Notes: generated by a model not told the origin, from the sequence alone. Numbered from the stretch's first letter, positions 1-9,528 are shown. The stretch is 64,000 nucleotides of DNA from Propioniciclava sp. MC1595 (GCF_017569205.1 NZ_CP071870.1:3038001-3102000); one strand, 5' to 3'. Numbers and translations: made by a program.

Positions 1-1216
1 CCGACAGCAGGTCGGCCATCTCGTCCACGAGTCCAGCATTTCCAGCAGCCTGTGCGGCATGCAGTAACCTCTCATGACGTTCCGGCTGCATTCGATAGGA
101 GTTCAAATACAGGGTCATCGCCTCATGAAACTCTCCTGCGAGGAACTTCAGGCGTGCTGAAACGGCGATCAATGCTGCAGTATCAGCACACTCGTCAAGA
201 CCGCGGGCGATCAGTTGCGACGCGTCGTCCATCCGGCCCGCATCTACCAAGAAGTCAGCGACTCGGACCCAGTGATCAGCAAACTGGGGCTCGAGATTCG
301 CTGCAAGACGAAGCCGCGTCTCACCTTCCCTCACGAGATCCGGCTCAGCCGCCCAAGTCAATACCCTCCCGAAGTTCGACTCAAATATTGCCCGCGCGTG
401 GGGTGGCAGGGAATCTCCTACCTGACTCTCGAACCACGAATAAAGACTGCGACACTCGTCGAATCTCCCGGTTGCGGCGAAGAAGAGACCCAGAGCATTG
501 ACCCACGACTCAAGTTCCAGCGGGTCGGCGTCATGCCCTAGGGCCATGGCGATTTCATACAATTCAGTTGCGTAACCCTCAATGTGGGCGCGAGGTTCCC
601 GGAGCAGCGGGCCAAGTCGTTGATTGATCACCACCAAGTCAGCCAAGGCCGCCGCCCTCATCCGTGGAAGCTGAGGGTCCACACTCCGTGCAATCTGCGC
701 GGCTTCAAGGTCACGGCCCAAGACACGAAGGAGCACCATGAGCCGCCCGAACAGGACCTCGTCGTTCAGCGTTTCCGCATTGATTCTGCTCAGCAGCCTG
801 TCCAACCACTTCTCGGTCAACCAAGGGTTGCCCGAGTCCACAGACGACAAGAGATGAACCAAGGCCTCACTGACGTCACCTAGCAGCCAGCGGGGCGTCG
901 GCTCCGAGTTTCGCTCTGGGTTGATGACCCGCACCCGGTACCGACCGGGCATCGCCGCGAACATTTTGGCAGCGAAGAGGGCGTCCCCTTGGTCCCTAAT
1001 TTGAAACTCTTGGTTCTCCGCCAAGAATTCCGGAGCAATCTTGACGGCTAATTGACAAAGGCGAGCCTCTTGTTTAGCTACACCACTATATCTCAAAGAC
1101 TTCCCGGGCTCCCAAGTGTCTATGTAGCCCGGAAGTAGAAAGCTCAGACCCGTCGCGGCAACTGAAGGATGCACGTCGGGATGGTAACCCAGCCATTCCC
1201 TCAAGTAATTGAACAT
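1..1216 (-). CDS. TPR-repeat protein, 3' end beyond the window
   Basis: An open frame on the minus strand runs from an ATG at 1216 to the left edge with no stop, giving about 405 residues of an incomplete protein. The N-terminal part (starts MFNYLREWLGYHPDVHPS) has no motif I recognise. From roughly residue 250 onward there are helix-turn-helix pairs typical of tetratricopeptide repeats (for example RLRLAANLEPQFADHWVRVA and DEMADLLS near the edge), so a protein-binding scaffold is likely. Codon use is less GC-rich than in the neighbouring recR and dnaX genes, which suggests acquisition. The start is uncertain: no good ribosome site precedes 1216, and an in-frame GTG lies 26 codons upstream. 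The stop, and therefore the full domain set, lies outside the window. Confidence 0.7.
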   Translation of the reverse strand, partial: MFNYLREWLGYHPDVHPSVAATGLSFLLPGYIDTWEPGKSLRYSGVAKQEARLCQLAVKIAPEFLAENQEFQIRDQGDALFAAKMFAAMPGRYRVRVINPERNSEPTPRWLLGDVSEALVHLLSSVDSGNPWLTEKWLDRLLSRINAETLNDEVLFGRLMVLLRVLGRDLEAAQIARSVDPQLPRMRAAALADLVVINQRLGPLLREPRAHIEGYATELYEIAMALGHDADPLELESWVNALGLFFAATGRFDECRSLYSWFESQVGDSLPPHARAIFESNFGRVLTWAAEPDLVREGETRLRLAANLEPQFADHWVRVADFLVDAGRMDDASQLIARGLDECADTAALIAVSARLKFLAGEFHEAMTLYLNSYRMQPERHERLLHAAQAAGNAGLVDEMADLLS

Positions 1217-1231
1217 TGGATTTCGATGCCC

Positions 1232-1261
1232 GCGGGGCTGGGATCTACCTCCCAGCCCCGC
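1232..1261 (-). terminator. 12-bp perfect hairpin between small ORF and TPR gene
   Basis: The arms GCGGGGCTGGGA and TCCCAGCCCCGC pair perfectly around a 6-nt loop. No T-run follows, which is common for actinobacterial terminators. It could end transcription from the HAD gene or the small ORF, or act as an attenuator 16 nt ahead of the TPR start codon. Confidence 0.5.
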
Positions 1262-1271
1262 ATCGCTCGTG

Positions 1272-1340
1272 CTACTTGCAGTGCCTGTAGACCTCACCCT
1301 TGGAACAGGAGCTCAAGGGGGATGCAGTGCGAATCGTCAC
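1272..1340 (-). CDS. possible 22-residue peptide ahead of the TPR gene
   Basis: A GTG at 1340 is preceded by GGAGAA at good distance (1345-1350) and opens a 22-codon frame ending in TAG. The peptide ends in SCSKGEVYRHCK and contains two cysteines. It lies upstream of the TPR gene on the same strand, and a strong hairpin (1232-1261) separates the two. It could be a leader peptide, a small secreted or modified peptide, or chance. Nothing beyond the ribosome site and position supports it. Confidence 0.3.
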   Translation of the reverse strand: MTIRTASPLSSCSKGEVYRHCK

Positions 1341-1491
1341 GGTATTCTCCATTCAATCAAGCGGCCACGGGGGTATGGCCTCCCCGGGACTCTACGCAAC
1401 TGTTGCGACCCACGCCCCCTCCAATAGACTGATTTACGATGCCACCAAAGGACTAGTCAGGGGCTGGCGACTCAGCGTAACCGCGGTCGGA

Positions 1492-2310
1492 TCACAGACC
1501 GAGCAGGCGCTCGATCACGACGGCGACCCCGTCGGCGTCGTTGGTCAGCGCGATCTCGTCGGCGGCCTCGATCGCGCCGGGCACGCCGTTGCCCATCGCG
1601 ACGCCCAGGCCCGCCCAGGCCAGCATCTCGACGTCGTTGAGGTTGTCGCCGAACGCCACCACCCCGGACGCCTCGATCCCCCGATCGGCGGCGAACCGGG
1701 CCAGCGCCGTCGCCTTCGACACCCCGGCCCGCCCGACCTCGAGGAACGGTGCCCCCGAGGTCGTCGGGTGCACGCCCGGCACATGCAAATCACGCGCCAC
1801 CTCGAGCATGAACTCCGGTTCGACCCGGTGGTCGGGGTGCCTGATCACGAGCTTCACCGACGGCTCGGCCAGCACCTCGTCGAGGTGCGCGAACCGGTGG
1901 ACCACCGGCCACAGGGCGTTTTCGTGGCCCGGGTCCTGGTGGCCGGTGTAGCCGTGCTGGGCGACGTAGGTGTTGCCGGCGTCCCGCACCGACACCACGT
2001 GGGCGTCGGGGAAGCGCTCCAGCAGGGCCAGCGCGATCGTGCGCTGGGCGTCGAGGTCGATGACCTCCTCGAACAGCACCGCCCGCGAGGCCAGGTCGAC
2101 GGCCACCGACCCGTTCGACCCGACGACCGGGCCCTCCAACGCCGTCCCGGCCACGATCGCGCCGATCGAGTACGGCTGCCGTCCCGAGATGGCCAGCACC
2201 TCCACCCCGGACGCCCTCGCCGCAGTGAACGCCGCCCGGGTGCGGGGGCTGATCCGGTGGCTGCTGTTGAGCAGCGTCCCGTCGACGTCGGTCGCGATCA
2301 GCTTCACCAC
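1492..2310 (-). CDS. HAD-superfamily (Cof-type) phosphatase
   Basis: Cytosolic phosphatase of the Cof/YbiV class of haloacid dehalogenase hydrolases, which typically dephosphorylate sugar phosphates or related small molecules; the substrate is unknown. Motif I is seen as DVDGTLL near residue 8, the motif III lysine in SKATAL, and motif IV as GDNLNDVEM. The length of 272 residues is usual for the family. A GTG at 2310 is chosen because it places motif I close to the N-terminus and starts 7 nt after the recR stop. The frame extends further upstream, but only into recR. It is the last gene of a ybaB-recR-HAD transcription unit and was probably recruited to it, as the product has no known role in recombination. 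Confidence 0.85.
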   Translation of the reverse strand: MVKLIATDVDGTLLNSSHRISPRTRAAFTAARASGVEVLAISGRQPYSIGAIVAGTALEGPVVGSNGSVAVDLASRAVLFEEVIDLDAQRTIALALLERFPDAHVVSVRDAGNTYVAQHGYTGHQDPGHENALWPVVHRFAHLDEVLAEPSVKLVIRHPDHRVEPEFMLEVARDLHVPGVHPTTSGAPFLEVGRAGVSKATALARFAADRGIEASGVVAFGDNLNDVEMLAWAGLGVAMGNGVPGAIEAADEIALTNDADGVAVVIERLLGL

Positions 2311-2317
2311 GTCAGGC

Positions 2318-2917
2318 TCACACCCCCACCTGTCGGCGTCCGGCAAAGGCGCGGCCCAGGGTGACCTCGTCGGCGAACTCCAGGTCGCCACCCACCGGCA
2401 GCCCGGACGCCAGCCGTGACACCGTGATGCCGGTGGGGGCCAGCAGCCGGGTCAGGTAGGTGGCGGTGGCCTCGCCCTCGACGTTGGGGTCGGTCGCGAG
2501 GATCACCTCGGTGACGACCGGTCCAGACAGGCGACGCAGGAGTTCGGCGACGTGCAGGTCCTCGGGGCCGACGTGGTCGATGGGGCTGATCGCCCCACCC
2601 AGCACGTGGTACAGCCCCCGGAATTCGCGGGTGCGCTCGATGGCGGCGACGTCCTTGGATTCCTCGACCACGCAGATCGTCGCCTGGTCGCGTCGGGGGT
2701 CGCGGCAGATGCGACACGTGGTGTCCTCCGACACGTTGAAGCAGATGTCGCAGAACCGCACCTTCTCGGCGACCTCGCGGAGGGCGTCCGCGAGGCGCTC
2801 GACCTCCTCGCGGTCGGCGTTCAGCAGGTGGAACGCGATGCGTTGCGCGCTCTTGGGCCCCACGCCGGGGAGCCGGCCCAACTCGTCGATCAGCGCCTGG
2901 ATCGGACCTTCGTACAC
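2318..2917 (-). CDS. recR: recombination mediator RecR
   Basis: RecR acts with RecO and RecF to load RecA at gapped DNA. The 199-residue product has the family order: an N-terminal helix-hairpin-helix ([17 protein letters not shown]), a four-cysteine zinc finger ([19 protein letters not shown]), and a Toprim domain with VVEESKDV and the acidic [12 protein letters not shown] segment. It closely matches mycobacterial RecR by eye. The start is taken as GTG at 2917 because the product then begins [14 protein letters not shown] as in relatives; the longer open frame upstream overlaps ybaB and is spurious. It starts 13 nt after the ybaB stop and is 7 nt from the HAD gene, so the three are co-transcribed. 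Confidence 0.95.
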   Translation of the reverse strand: MYEGPIQALIDELGRLPGVGPKSAQRIAFHLLNADREEVERLADALREVAEKVRFCDICFNVSEDTTCRICRDPRRDQATICVVEESKDVAAIERTREFRGLYHVLGGAISPIDHVGPEDLHVAELLRRLSGPVVTEVILATDPNVEGEATATYLTRLLAPTGITVSRLASGLPVGGDLEFADEVTLGRAFAGRRQVGV

Positions 2918-2930
2918 GCCGACCGCGCCG

Positions 2931-3254
2931 TCAGAAGGGCAGGCCGGGGATCTGGGGCATGGCGGCGGCCGCCAGCGCCTGGACCTGGTTGTTGGCGTCG
3001 CGCACGGCCGCCACGACCAGGTCACCGAGGGTCTCGGTGTCGTCGGGGTCGACTGCCTTCGGGTCGATGCGCACCTCAGTGAGCTCACCGGAGCCGGTCA
3101 TCGTGACCCGGACCAGGTCGCCGCCGGCGCTGCCGGTCACGGTCTTGGTGGCCAGTTCGGCCTGCGCGTTCTGCATCTGGGCCTGCATGGCCTGGGCCTG
3201 GGCGAGCAACGAGTTCATGTCGAACCCGCCACCCTCGGTGCCGAACAGGGACAT
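2931..3254 (-). CDS. ybaB: YbaB/EbfC nucleoid-associated protein
   Basis: Small dimeric DNA-binding protein of the YbaB/EbfC family, almost always encoded next to recR. The 107-residue product has the typical N-terminal helix rich in glutamine and alanine ([19 protein letters not shown]), then the beta-sheet core ([20 protein letters not shown]) and [19 protein letters not shown]. The ATG at 3254 has a GGAGG ribosome site about 8 nt upstream. In many bacteria the order is dnaX-ybaB-recR. Here dnaX lies 3.8 kb away, with two plus-strand genes in between. Confidence 0.93.
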   Translation of the reverse strand: MSLFGTEGGGFDMNSLLAQAQAMQAQMQNAQAELATKTVTGSAGGDLVRVTMTGSGELTEVRIDPKAVDPDDTETLGDLVVAAVRDANNQVQALAAAAMPQIPGLPF

Positions 3255-3468
3255 CGACGCCCTCCTCTCGTCGCGGCCCATCGTAGGTCATCCCGCCCTC
3301 ACCCCCGGGGGTACGCCTACCCCCTCACTCTTCAAGAGTGAAAAACCCTGACGGTGCGGCCGATTTACTTCTCTCCCTGAAGGAACCAAAATCTCTCCCC
3401 ACCAAGGGCGGTCACGCAGTTGTGGCCGCGTCACGCCTTGTCATGGACGTAACCCGGAGGGAACCACC

Positions 3469-6438
3469 GTGGACCAGACCCCACGCCGACGCTCACGCCT
3501 CCTCGCGTGCGGTGCGGCTCTCGCCCTGCTCCCAGCTCTCGCGCCACCGGCCTACGCGGCCGACGAGGTGAAGCTGGACCAGACGAAGAAGACCTTCATC
3601 GTCCAGATGAAGGGCGACCCCGTCGCCACCTACGACGGCGGCGTCCAGGGCATCCCCGCCACCAAGCCGGCCACCGGCAAGAAGGTGAACGCCAAGTCGG
3701 GCAACGCGAAGAAGCTCGAGGCCCACAATCGCAACGAGCAGCGCAAGGCCCTGCGCGACGCCAACGTCAAGGAGTCGGCCAAGACGCACGAGTTCACCGT
3801 CGCCTTCAACGGCTTCACCGCCAAGCTGACCGAGGCCGAGGCCGCGGTACTGAAGAAGGCGGCCGGCGTGGCCAACGTCTGGGAGGACGAGGTCCGCTAC
3901 GCCGACACCGTCACGACCCCCGACTACCTCGGGCTCTCCGGCAAGAACGGCGTCTGGGCCAAGCAGTTCGGCGGTGACGCCAAGGCGGGCACCGGCATCG
4001 TGGTCGGCGTCCTCGACACCGGCATCGACCCCGACAACCCCAGCTTCGCCGCTCTGCCCGGCGCCAAGATGCCGGCCGGTGACTGGGCCTGCGAGACCGA
4101 GAACGACCCAACCTTCAAGTGCACCACCAAGATCGTGGGGGCTCGCTACTACGGCACCGAGTACGAGAACGACATTCGGTACGACTTCAACAGCCCCCGG
4201 GACACGAACGGCCACGGCTCCCACACCGCGGGCACCGCCGCCGGCAACCACGGCGTCGCGATGTCCATCCAGGGCAACACCATGGGCTCCGGGTCCGGGA
4301 TGGCCCCAGCCGCACACGTCGCCGTCTACAAGGCCCTGTGGCAGACCGAAGACGGACGCGGCTCCGGCACGAGCTCCGGCCTGGTCCAGGCCATCGACGA
4401 CGCAGTGGCCGACGGCGTCGACGTGATCAACTACTCCGTCTCGGGCTCCTCTGAGTACGTCGTGACCGCCGACGAGCTCGCCTTCATGGCGGCCGCCGAG
4501 GCGGGCGTCTTCGTCTCCACCTCGGCCGGGAACTCGGGCGACAGCGTCGGCGTCTCGTCGGTCGCGCACAACTCGCCGTGGACCATGACCGTTGCGGCCA
4601 GCTCGCACGACCGTGGCGTCGAGAACACGCTCACCACGGGTGACGGCACCACCTACGACGGCGTCGGCTACGGCGGCCCCACCGCCCAGCTCCCGATGGT
4701 GCTCGCCAGCACCATTCCCGCCGCCGGCTACACCGCCGCCCAGGCCGACCTCTGCGGCCCCGGCACGGTCGATGACGCCGGCGCCGCCGGCAAGATGGTC
4801 GTCTGCACCCGTGGAGAGCACCCCTTCGTGGACAAGGGCGCCGAGGTCGCGGCCTCGGGTGGCGCGGCGATCGTCGTTGCGAACTCCCCGACCGGCGCGA
4901 GCACCCTGCTGCCGATCATCTACTCGATCCCCGGCTTCCACCTGACCGCCGAGGACGGTGAGGCCCTGAAGGCGTACGTGTCCGATCAGGACGCCCCCAC
5001 CGGCGCCATCAACGCCTCCAAGTACGTCGAGGTCGACGCCCCGTCGATGGCGAGCTTCTCGTCCTTCGGCCCGGCCCTGGCCGGCGGCGGCGACCTGCTC
5101 AAGCCCGACATCACCGCCCCCGGCGTGGACGTCATCGCGGCCTACAGCCAGGACCCCGACTCGGGTGACCCCCGCTTCGAGTCCCTGCAGGGCACCTCGA
5201 TGTCGGCCCCGCACATCGCCGGCCTGGGCGCGCTGCTCAAGCAGAGGTTCCCGACCTGGAGCCCGATGGCCATCAAGTCGGCCATGATGACCACCGCCCG
5301 CCAGACGACGGACGAGGGCAAGGCGATCCTGACCGCCACCGGCGCGAAGGCCACCCCACTCAACTACGGCGCGGGTGAGGTCGTCCCGGCCAAGTCCTAC
5401 AACCCAGGTCTGGTCTACGACTCCAACATCACCGACTGGGACATCTACGCCTGTGGGATCGGGCAGTTGCAGCTGGTCGGCGGTGCCGAGGTCTGCGCCC
5501 AGCTGCCCGCCAAGGACCCGAGTGACCTGAACTACCCGAGCATCAGCATCGGTGAGCTGACCGGCACCCAGACGATCACCCGCACGGTCAAGAACGTGAA
5601 CAAGTCGGCCATGCAGTACCGCGCAAAGGTGGAGGCGCCCAAGGGCACCACGGTGAAGGTCGTCCCCGACAAGATCACCGTTCGCCCCGGCGGTAGCGCC
5701 ACCTTCAAGGTGACGATCACCCGCACCGACGCGGCCCTCGGCAAGTACACCTTTGGTTCCCTCACCTGGGTGCCGAACTCGCCGAAGTACGAGACCGTGC
5801 GCAGCCCGATCGCGGTCAAGCCGATGGCCGTCTCGGCCCCCGTCGAGGTCACCGGCACCGGAACCAGCGGGGCGACTGACATCACCGTCACCCCGGGGTT
5901 CACCGGCACACTCAAGACCGACGTGGACGGCCTGATCCCCTCCGACGTCGTTGCGCAGAGCGTCGTCCGGGAGGACGGCACCCCTCTCGACGGCTACTTC
6001 TTCTGGGAGGTGACCAAGGACACCAAGGTCTCGCGCTTCGCCACCTACGATGAGGAGGTCGCCGCCAAGGACATCGACCTGTACGTGTACCGGTTCAACC
6101 CGGCCGACAGCACGGTCTCCCTGGTCGACCTGAGCGGCAACGAGGGCTCCTCCGAGGAGCTCACGCTGCGGCTGGCCCCGGGCATCTACGTGGTGTCCAT
6201 CGACCTCTACAGCCCGGAGCCGTCGGTCAGCGTCCCGGTCCACACATGGGACGTCACGGACGCCGACGCAGACAACCTGACCGTACAGCCGGCGTCCGCG
6301 TCGGTCACCATGGCCCAGCCGGTGACCTTCACCGCGGCCTGGTCCGGCCTGACCGCGGGCCAGCGCTACCTGGGTCAGGTCAACTTCCTCGAGGGCGACA
6401 CCCCGGCGGGCAGCACGCTCGTCACCGTCAACCCGTGA
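3469..6438 (+). CDS. secreted subtilisin-like serine protease (S8)
   Basis: Extracellular S8 endopeptidase. A GTG start at 3469 follows GGAGGG by 8 nt. The product of 989 residues begins with a basic stretch, a hydrophobic core and AYA-AD, a signal peptide with probable cleavage near residue 30. An inhibitor I9-like propeptide follows (KKTFIVQMKGDP). Catalytic residues are visible: Asp in VVGVLDTGID, His in NGHGSHTAGTAAG and Ser in GTSMSAPHIAGL. A protease-associated (PA) insert lies between His and Ser (VVCTRGEHPFVDKG). The C-terminal region has a cucumisin-type fibronectin III domain (LNYPSISIGELTGTQTITRT), then a further beta-rich region with no anchor seen. It is monocistronic, ended by a strong hairpin, and lies on the opposite strand between ybaB and dnaX. 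Confidence 0.95.
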   Translation: MDQTPRRRSRLLACGAALALLPALAPPAYAADEVKLDQTKKTFIVQMKGDPVATYDGGVQGIPATKPATGKKVNAKSGNAKKLEAHNRNEQRKALRDANVKESAKTHEFTVAFNGFTAKLTEAEAAVLKKAAGVANVWEDEVRYADTVTTPDYLGLSGKNGVWAKQFGGDAKAGTGIVVGVLDTGIDPDNPSFAALPGAKMPAGDWACETENDPTFKCTTKIVGARYYGTEYENDIRYDFNSPRDTNGHGSHTAGTAAGNHGVAMSIQGNTMGSGSGMAPAAHVAVYKALWQTEDGRGSGTSSGLVQAIDDAVADGVDVINYSVSGSSEYVVTADELAFMAAAEAGVFVSTSAGNSGDSVGVSSVAHNSPWTMTVAASSHDRGVENTLTTGDGTTYDGVGYGGPTAQLPMVLASTIPAAGYTAAQADLCGPGTVDDAGAAGKMVVCTRGEHPFVDKGAEVAASGGAAIVVANSPTGASTLLPIIYSIPGFHLTAEDGEALKAYVSDQDAPTGAINASKYVEVDAPSMASFSSFGPALAGGGDLLKPDITAPGVDVIAAYSQDPDSGDPRFESLQGTSMSAPHIAGLGALLKQRFPTWSPMAIKSAMMTTARQTTDEGKAILTATGAKATPLNYGAGEVVPAKSYNPGLVYDSNITDWDIYACGIGQLQLVGGAEVCAQLPAKDPSDLNYPSISIGELTGTQTITRTVKNVNKSAMQYRAKVEAPKGTTVKVVPDKITVRPGGSATFKVTITRTDAALGKYTFGSLTWVPNSPKYETVRSPIAVKPMAVSAPVEVTGTGTSGATDITVTPGFTGTLKTDVDGLIPSDVVAQSVVREDGTPLDGYFFWEVTKDTKVSRFATYDEEVAAKDIDLYVYRFNPADSTVSLVDLSGNEGSSEELTLRLAPGIYVVSIDLYSPEPSVSVPVHTWDVTDADADNLTVQPASASVTMAQPVTFTAAWSGLTAGQRYLGQVNFLEGDTPAGSTLVTVNP

Positions 6439-6464
6439 GGTAGTCGCACAACGCACCACCAAGG

Positions 6465-6493
6465 GCCCCCTCCCGGCACGTCCGGGAGGGGGC
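6465..6493 (+). terminator. terminator of the S8 protease gene
   Basis: A 12-bp GC-only stem with a 5-nt loop is followed by a pyrimidine stretch ending in CCCTTTCCC. It begins 27 nt after the protease stop codon. Confidence 0.8.
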
Positions 6494-6548
6494 TCCCCCT
6501 TTCCCGCACCGCATCGCACCTAGACTGGGACGCCTAGAGGAGGTCGCC

Positions 6549-7070
6549 ATGCACCGACGCACACGTCTCCGGGCCGCGGCCGGCGCGCTCGCGCTGGGCC
6601 TGCTCCTCGGCGGCTGCGCCACGAGCCCCTCGGAGGAACCGATGACCACCGCGACGCCCCGCGAGCCCCGCCCGACCGTCCCCGGCAAGACGCCATCCCC
6701 GCAGCCGACCACGCTGCCCCTGCCCTCGGACGGACCGACACCGCCCGCCGCGCCGGCCACGCCGGTGCCCGATGACGTGCTGGAGCTCCCGGGTGTCAGG
6801 GAGGCGATCGCGGCCGAGGCCGAACGCCGCGGCGTGGCCCCCGACGAGGTGAGCGTCGTGGAGTACGCCGACGTCACCTGGCCCGACGGCAGCATCGGGT
6901 GCCCGCAGCCGGGGATGATGTACACGCAGGCCCTCGTGCCGGGCCGCCGCCTGCTGCTCGAGGTGCAGGGCGAGGTCGCCAGCTACCACTCCGGCGGAGG
7001 CCCCGCCTTCGGGTACTGCGCCAACCCACGACCCGCACTCCCGGCCGCGCCCGACACGCGCCCCCGCTGA
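6549..7070 (+). CDS. secreted lipoprotein, function unknown
   Basis: The product of 173 residues has a signal peptide ending in the lipobox LLGGC (cysteine near residue 25), so it should be anchored to the outer face of the membrane. A Pro/Thr-rich linker of about 50 residues follows. The folded part (residues about 78-165) contains VVEYADVTWPDGSIGCPQPG and ends with a second cysteine in FGYCANP, suggesting one disulfide. This motif occurs in many actinobacterial lipoproteins of unknown function. The ATG at 6549 follows GAGGAGG. It faces dnaX, and only 19 nt separate the two stop codons. Confidence 0.8.
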   Translation: MHRRTRLRAAAGALALGLLLGGCATSPSEEPMTTATPREPRPTVPGKTPSPQPTTLPLPSDGPTPPAAPATPVPDDVLELPGVREAIAAEAERRGVAPDEVSVVEYADVTWPDGSIGCPQPGMMYTQALVPGRRLLLEVQGEVASYHSGGGPAFGYCANPRPALPAAPDTRPR

Positions 7071-7089
7071 CGCGGGCGCGCACGAGCGG

Positions 7090-9444
7090 TCAGAGCTCGG
7101 GCTCCTCCTCGCCGATCAGCTCGGCACCCAGGTGCTTGGCCAGCAACTCGTCGGCGCCCGCACCGTCGTCGTCGAGGTCGATGTCGTCGGGCGACTCCTG
7201 GGCCTCGGCCTCCTCGTCGATCGGGCCGACCTGCGTGGCCTGGATGTTGGCCCGCGCCTGCTCGGCGCCCGGGGACGGCGGCGCCGCGGCCGGGGGCTGC
7301 TGCTGCACCGGCTCGGGAGCCGGGGCGCTCTGGTAGGCCGGCGCCGGCGGGGGCGGCGGTTCGTTGCCCGCGATCGCCCGGATCGTCGGCGCCACCCCCA
7401 ACACCTCGAGGACCGACTCACGCACGACCTGGTCGCTGCCGCCGCGCGAGAAGCTCTCCTGCGCACCGGGGTTGTTGAACGCCAGCGTCAGCACGCCGTC
7501 GGTGAAGTCGTGCACCTGCGCGTTCTCGCGCACCACGATCCAGGTGACGCGGCGGCGCTTCTTGATCGCGTCGAGCACCTCGGGCCAGCGCCCGCGCACC
7601 TGCGCGGTGGTGAGCACGGCCGGGTCACCGTTGCCGGACGCCGCGGGTGCGGCCGGGGCCGCGGGCTGCGGATCGGGCCGCGGCGCGGGAGCCGGGGGCT
7701 GGGGCGGCGCCTGCCACGGGTCGGGCTGGGCGGGGGCCTCGGGCCGTGACCGGGGAGCCGGTTCGGGGCGCGCCTCAGGCACAGGCCGCGCCTCGGGACG
7801 CCGCGGGGGCTGCTCCTGCGGCGGGGCCTCCGGCTGCAGGCGCGGCCGGGGCGCCGGACCGGGCTGCGGCGACGGGGCGGGCGCGGGAGCCGGGGCCGGG
7901 GCGTCCGACCGTTCGGGCCGGGGCGCGTGCGACTCGGCGCCGGCCGCCATCTGCAGGCGGCGCTCGATGCGGTCCAAACGTGCGTGGACCCCGCGCTCGT
8001 CGACGTCGGCACCCGGCAGCAGCACGCGGGCGCACATCAGCTCGAGGTGCAGGCGCGGGGCGGTCGTGCCGCGCATGTCGGTGAGGCCCTTGGCGATCAC
8101 CTCGGCCGCGCGGGCCAGCTCGCCCGGACCCATGCCGTTGGCCTGCGTGGTGAGCCGCTCGCCCTGGTCGGCGGCCACGTCGACCAGGCCGGTGGCGAGG
8201 GCGTCGGGCACGGCGGCGATGACGATGAGGTCGCGGAGGCGGCGCAGGAGGTCCTCGGAGAAGCGGCGCGGGTCCTGGCCGACCTCGATGACCTTGTCGA
8301 TGCACGCGAACACGCCGTGGGAGTCGCCGGCGGCGAAGGCGTCCATGATCTCGTCGAGGAGGCTGTCGGGCGTGTAGCCCAGCAGCCGCGTGGCCTGCTG
8401 GTAGCTGACGCCCGACTCGGCCGCGCCACCGAGCAGCTGGTCGAGCACCGACAGCGAGTCACGCACCGACCCGGCGCCGGCGCGCACCACCAGCGGCAGC
8501 ACGGCGTCGTCGACCGACACGCCCTCGGCGGTGCACAGCTCGGACAGGTAGGCGGTCAGCGTGCGCGGCGGCACCAGCCGGAACGGGTAGTGGTGCGTGC
8601 GCGAGCGGATCGTGCCGATGACCTTCTCGGGCTCGGTCGTGGCGAAGATGAACTTCACGTGGGGCGGCGGCTCCTCCACCACCTTCAGCAGGGCGTTGAA
8701 GCCCTGCGGCGTGACCATGTGCGCCTCGTCGATGATGTAGATCTTGTAGCGGCTGTGCACGGGGGCGAAGAACGCCCGCTCGCGCAGGTCGCGCGCCTCG
8801 TCCACGCCACCGTGCGAGGCGGCGTCGATCTCGATCACGTCGATGCTGCCCGCCCCGCCGCGCGCCAGGTCGCGGCAGCTCTGGCAGGTGCCGCACGGCA
8901 TCGGCGTGGGGCCCTGCTCACAGTTCAGGCAGCGGGCGAGAATGCGCGCGCTGGTGGTCTTGCCGCAGCCACGCGGGCCGCTGAACAGGTAGGCGTGGTT
9001 GACGCGGTTGTTCGTGAGGGCCCGCTGCAGCGGCACGGTCACGTGCTCCTGCCCGATCACCTGGTCGAACGTGTCGGGGCGGTAGCGGCGGTACAGGGCC
9101 AGCGGGGCGTCCGGACGCGCGGGCGGGGTCGGCGCCTTGGGCGCGGGCGGCGGCGGGGCCAACCCCTCGGGTTCGGACGCCGCGGGCTCGGCGACCAGCG
9201 CCATGGCCTCGTCGATGCCACCCTCGGCCTCGGCGTCCGCCTCGTCGGACTCCTCCGGGTCGATCGGGATCTCGTCGTACTCGTCGAGGGGGAGGTCCAT
9301 CTCGGGGTCGTCGACCGGCGTCGGCTCGGTGGGCAGGATCAACTCGTCGGGCTCGGCGCCGAAGAGGTCGGGCCCGTCCTGCTCGTAGGCGGGCAGGCCG
9401 TCATCGACGACGTCACCCTCGTCGTCGTCGAACAGGCCACCCAT
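7090..9444 (-). CDS. dnaX: DNA polymerase III subunits gamma and tau
   Basis: Clamp-loader ATPase of the replisome. The AAA+ core is clear: ALYRRYRPDTFDQVIGQEHV, Walker A GPRGCGKTTSARILA, a four-cysteine zinc module (CLNCEQGPTPMPCGTCQSC), and Walker B IIDEAHM. A long Pro/Ala-rich linker precedes a C-terminal tau-like domain (VRGRWPEVLDAIKKRRRVTW). An unusual feature is about 110 residues before the core, very acidic (MGGLFDDDEGD and further Asp/Glu runs), where mycobacterial DnaX starts directly at the core. The ATG at 9444 is preferred; a GTG 15 nt upstream is also possible. It is transcribed in the same direction as the SRP RNA gene just upstream. Confidence 0.93.
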   Translation of the reverse strand: MGGLFDDDEGDVVDDGLPAYEQDGPDLFGAEPDELILPTEPTPVDDPEMDLPLDEYDEIPIDPEESDEADAEAEGGIDEAMALVAEPAASEPEGLAPPPPAPKAPTPPARPDAPLALYRRYRPDTFDQVIGQEHVTVPLQRALTNNRVNHAYLFSGPRGCGKTTSARILARCLNCEQGPTPMPCGTCQSCRDLARGGAGSIDVIEIDAASHGGVDEARDLRERAFFAPVHSRYKIYIIDEAHMVTPQGFNALLKVVEEPPPHVKFIFATTEPEKVIGTIRSRTHHYPFRLVPPRTLTAYLSELCTAEGVSVDDAVLPLVVRAGAGSVRDSLSVLDQLLGGAAESGVSYQQATRLLGYTPDSLLDEIMDAFAAGDSHGVFACIDKVIEVGQDPRRFSEDLLRRLRDLIVIAAVPDALATGLVDVAADQGERLTTQANGMGPGELARAAEVIAKGLTDMRGTTAPRLHLELMCARVLLPGADVDERGVHARLDRIERRLQMAAGAESHAPRPERSDAPAPAPAPAPSPQPGPAPRPRLQPEAPPQEQPPRRPEARPVPEARPEPAPRSRPEAPAQPDPWQAPPQPPAPAPRPDPQPAAPAAPAASGNGDPAVLTTAQVRGRWPEVLDAIKKRRRVTWIVVRENAQVHDFTDGVLTLAFNNPGAQESFSRGGSDQVVRESVLEVLGVAPTIRAIAGNEPPPPPAPAYQSAPAPEPVQQQPPAAAPPSPGAEQARANIQATQVGPIDEEAEAQESPDDIDLDDDGAGADELLAKHLGAELIGEEEPEL

Positions 9445-9528
9445 CACGTCTTGTCCCACGCTCCGCACCCTACTGGGTCGCCCCGACAAACCGCCGGGCC
9501 GGTGTGGACGACGACCGGGGACGTGCAA

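Noticed and set aside
1300-2364. 354-codon plus-strand frame over the HAD gene
   Set aside because: Antisense of a gene with all HAD motifs.
3493-6519. 1008-codon open frame on the minus strand opposite the S8 protease
   Set aside because: It mirrors a GC-rich gene with clear catalytic motifs; its translation is Gly/Val/Asp-rich without domains.
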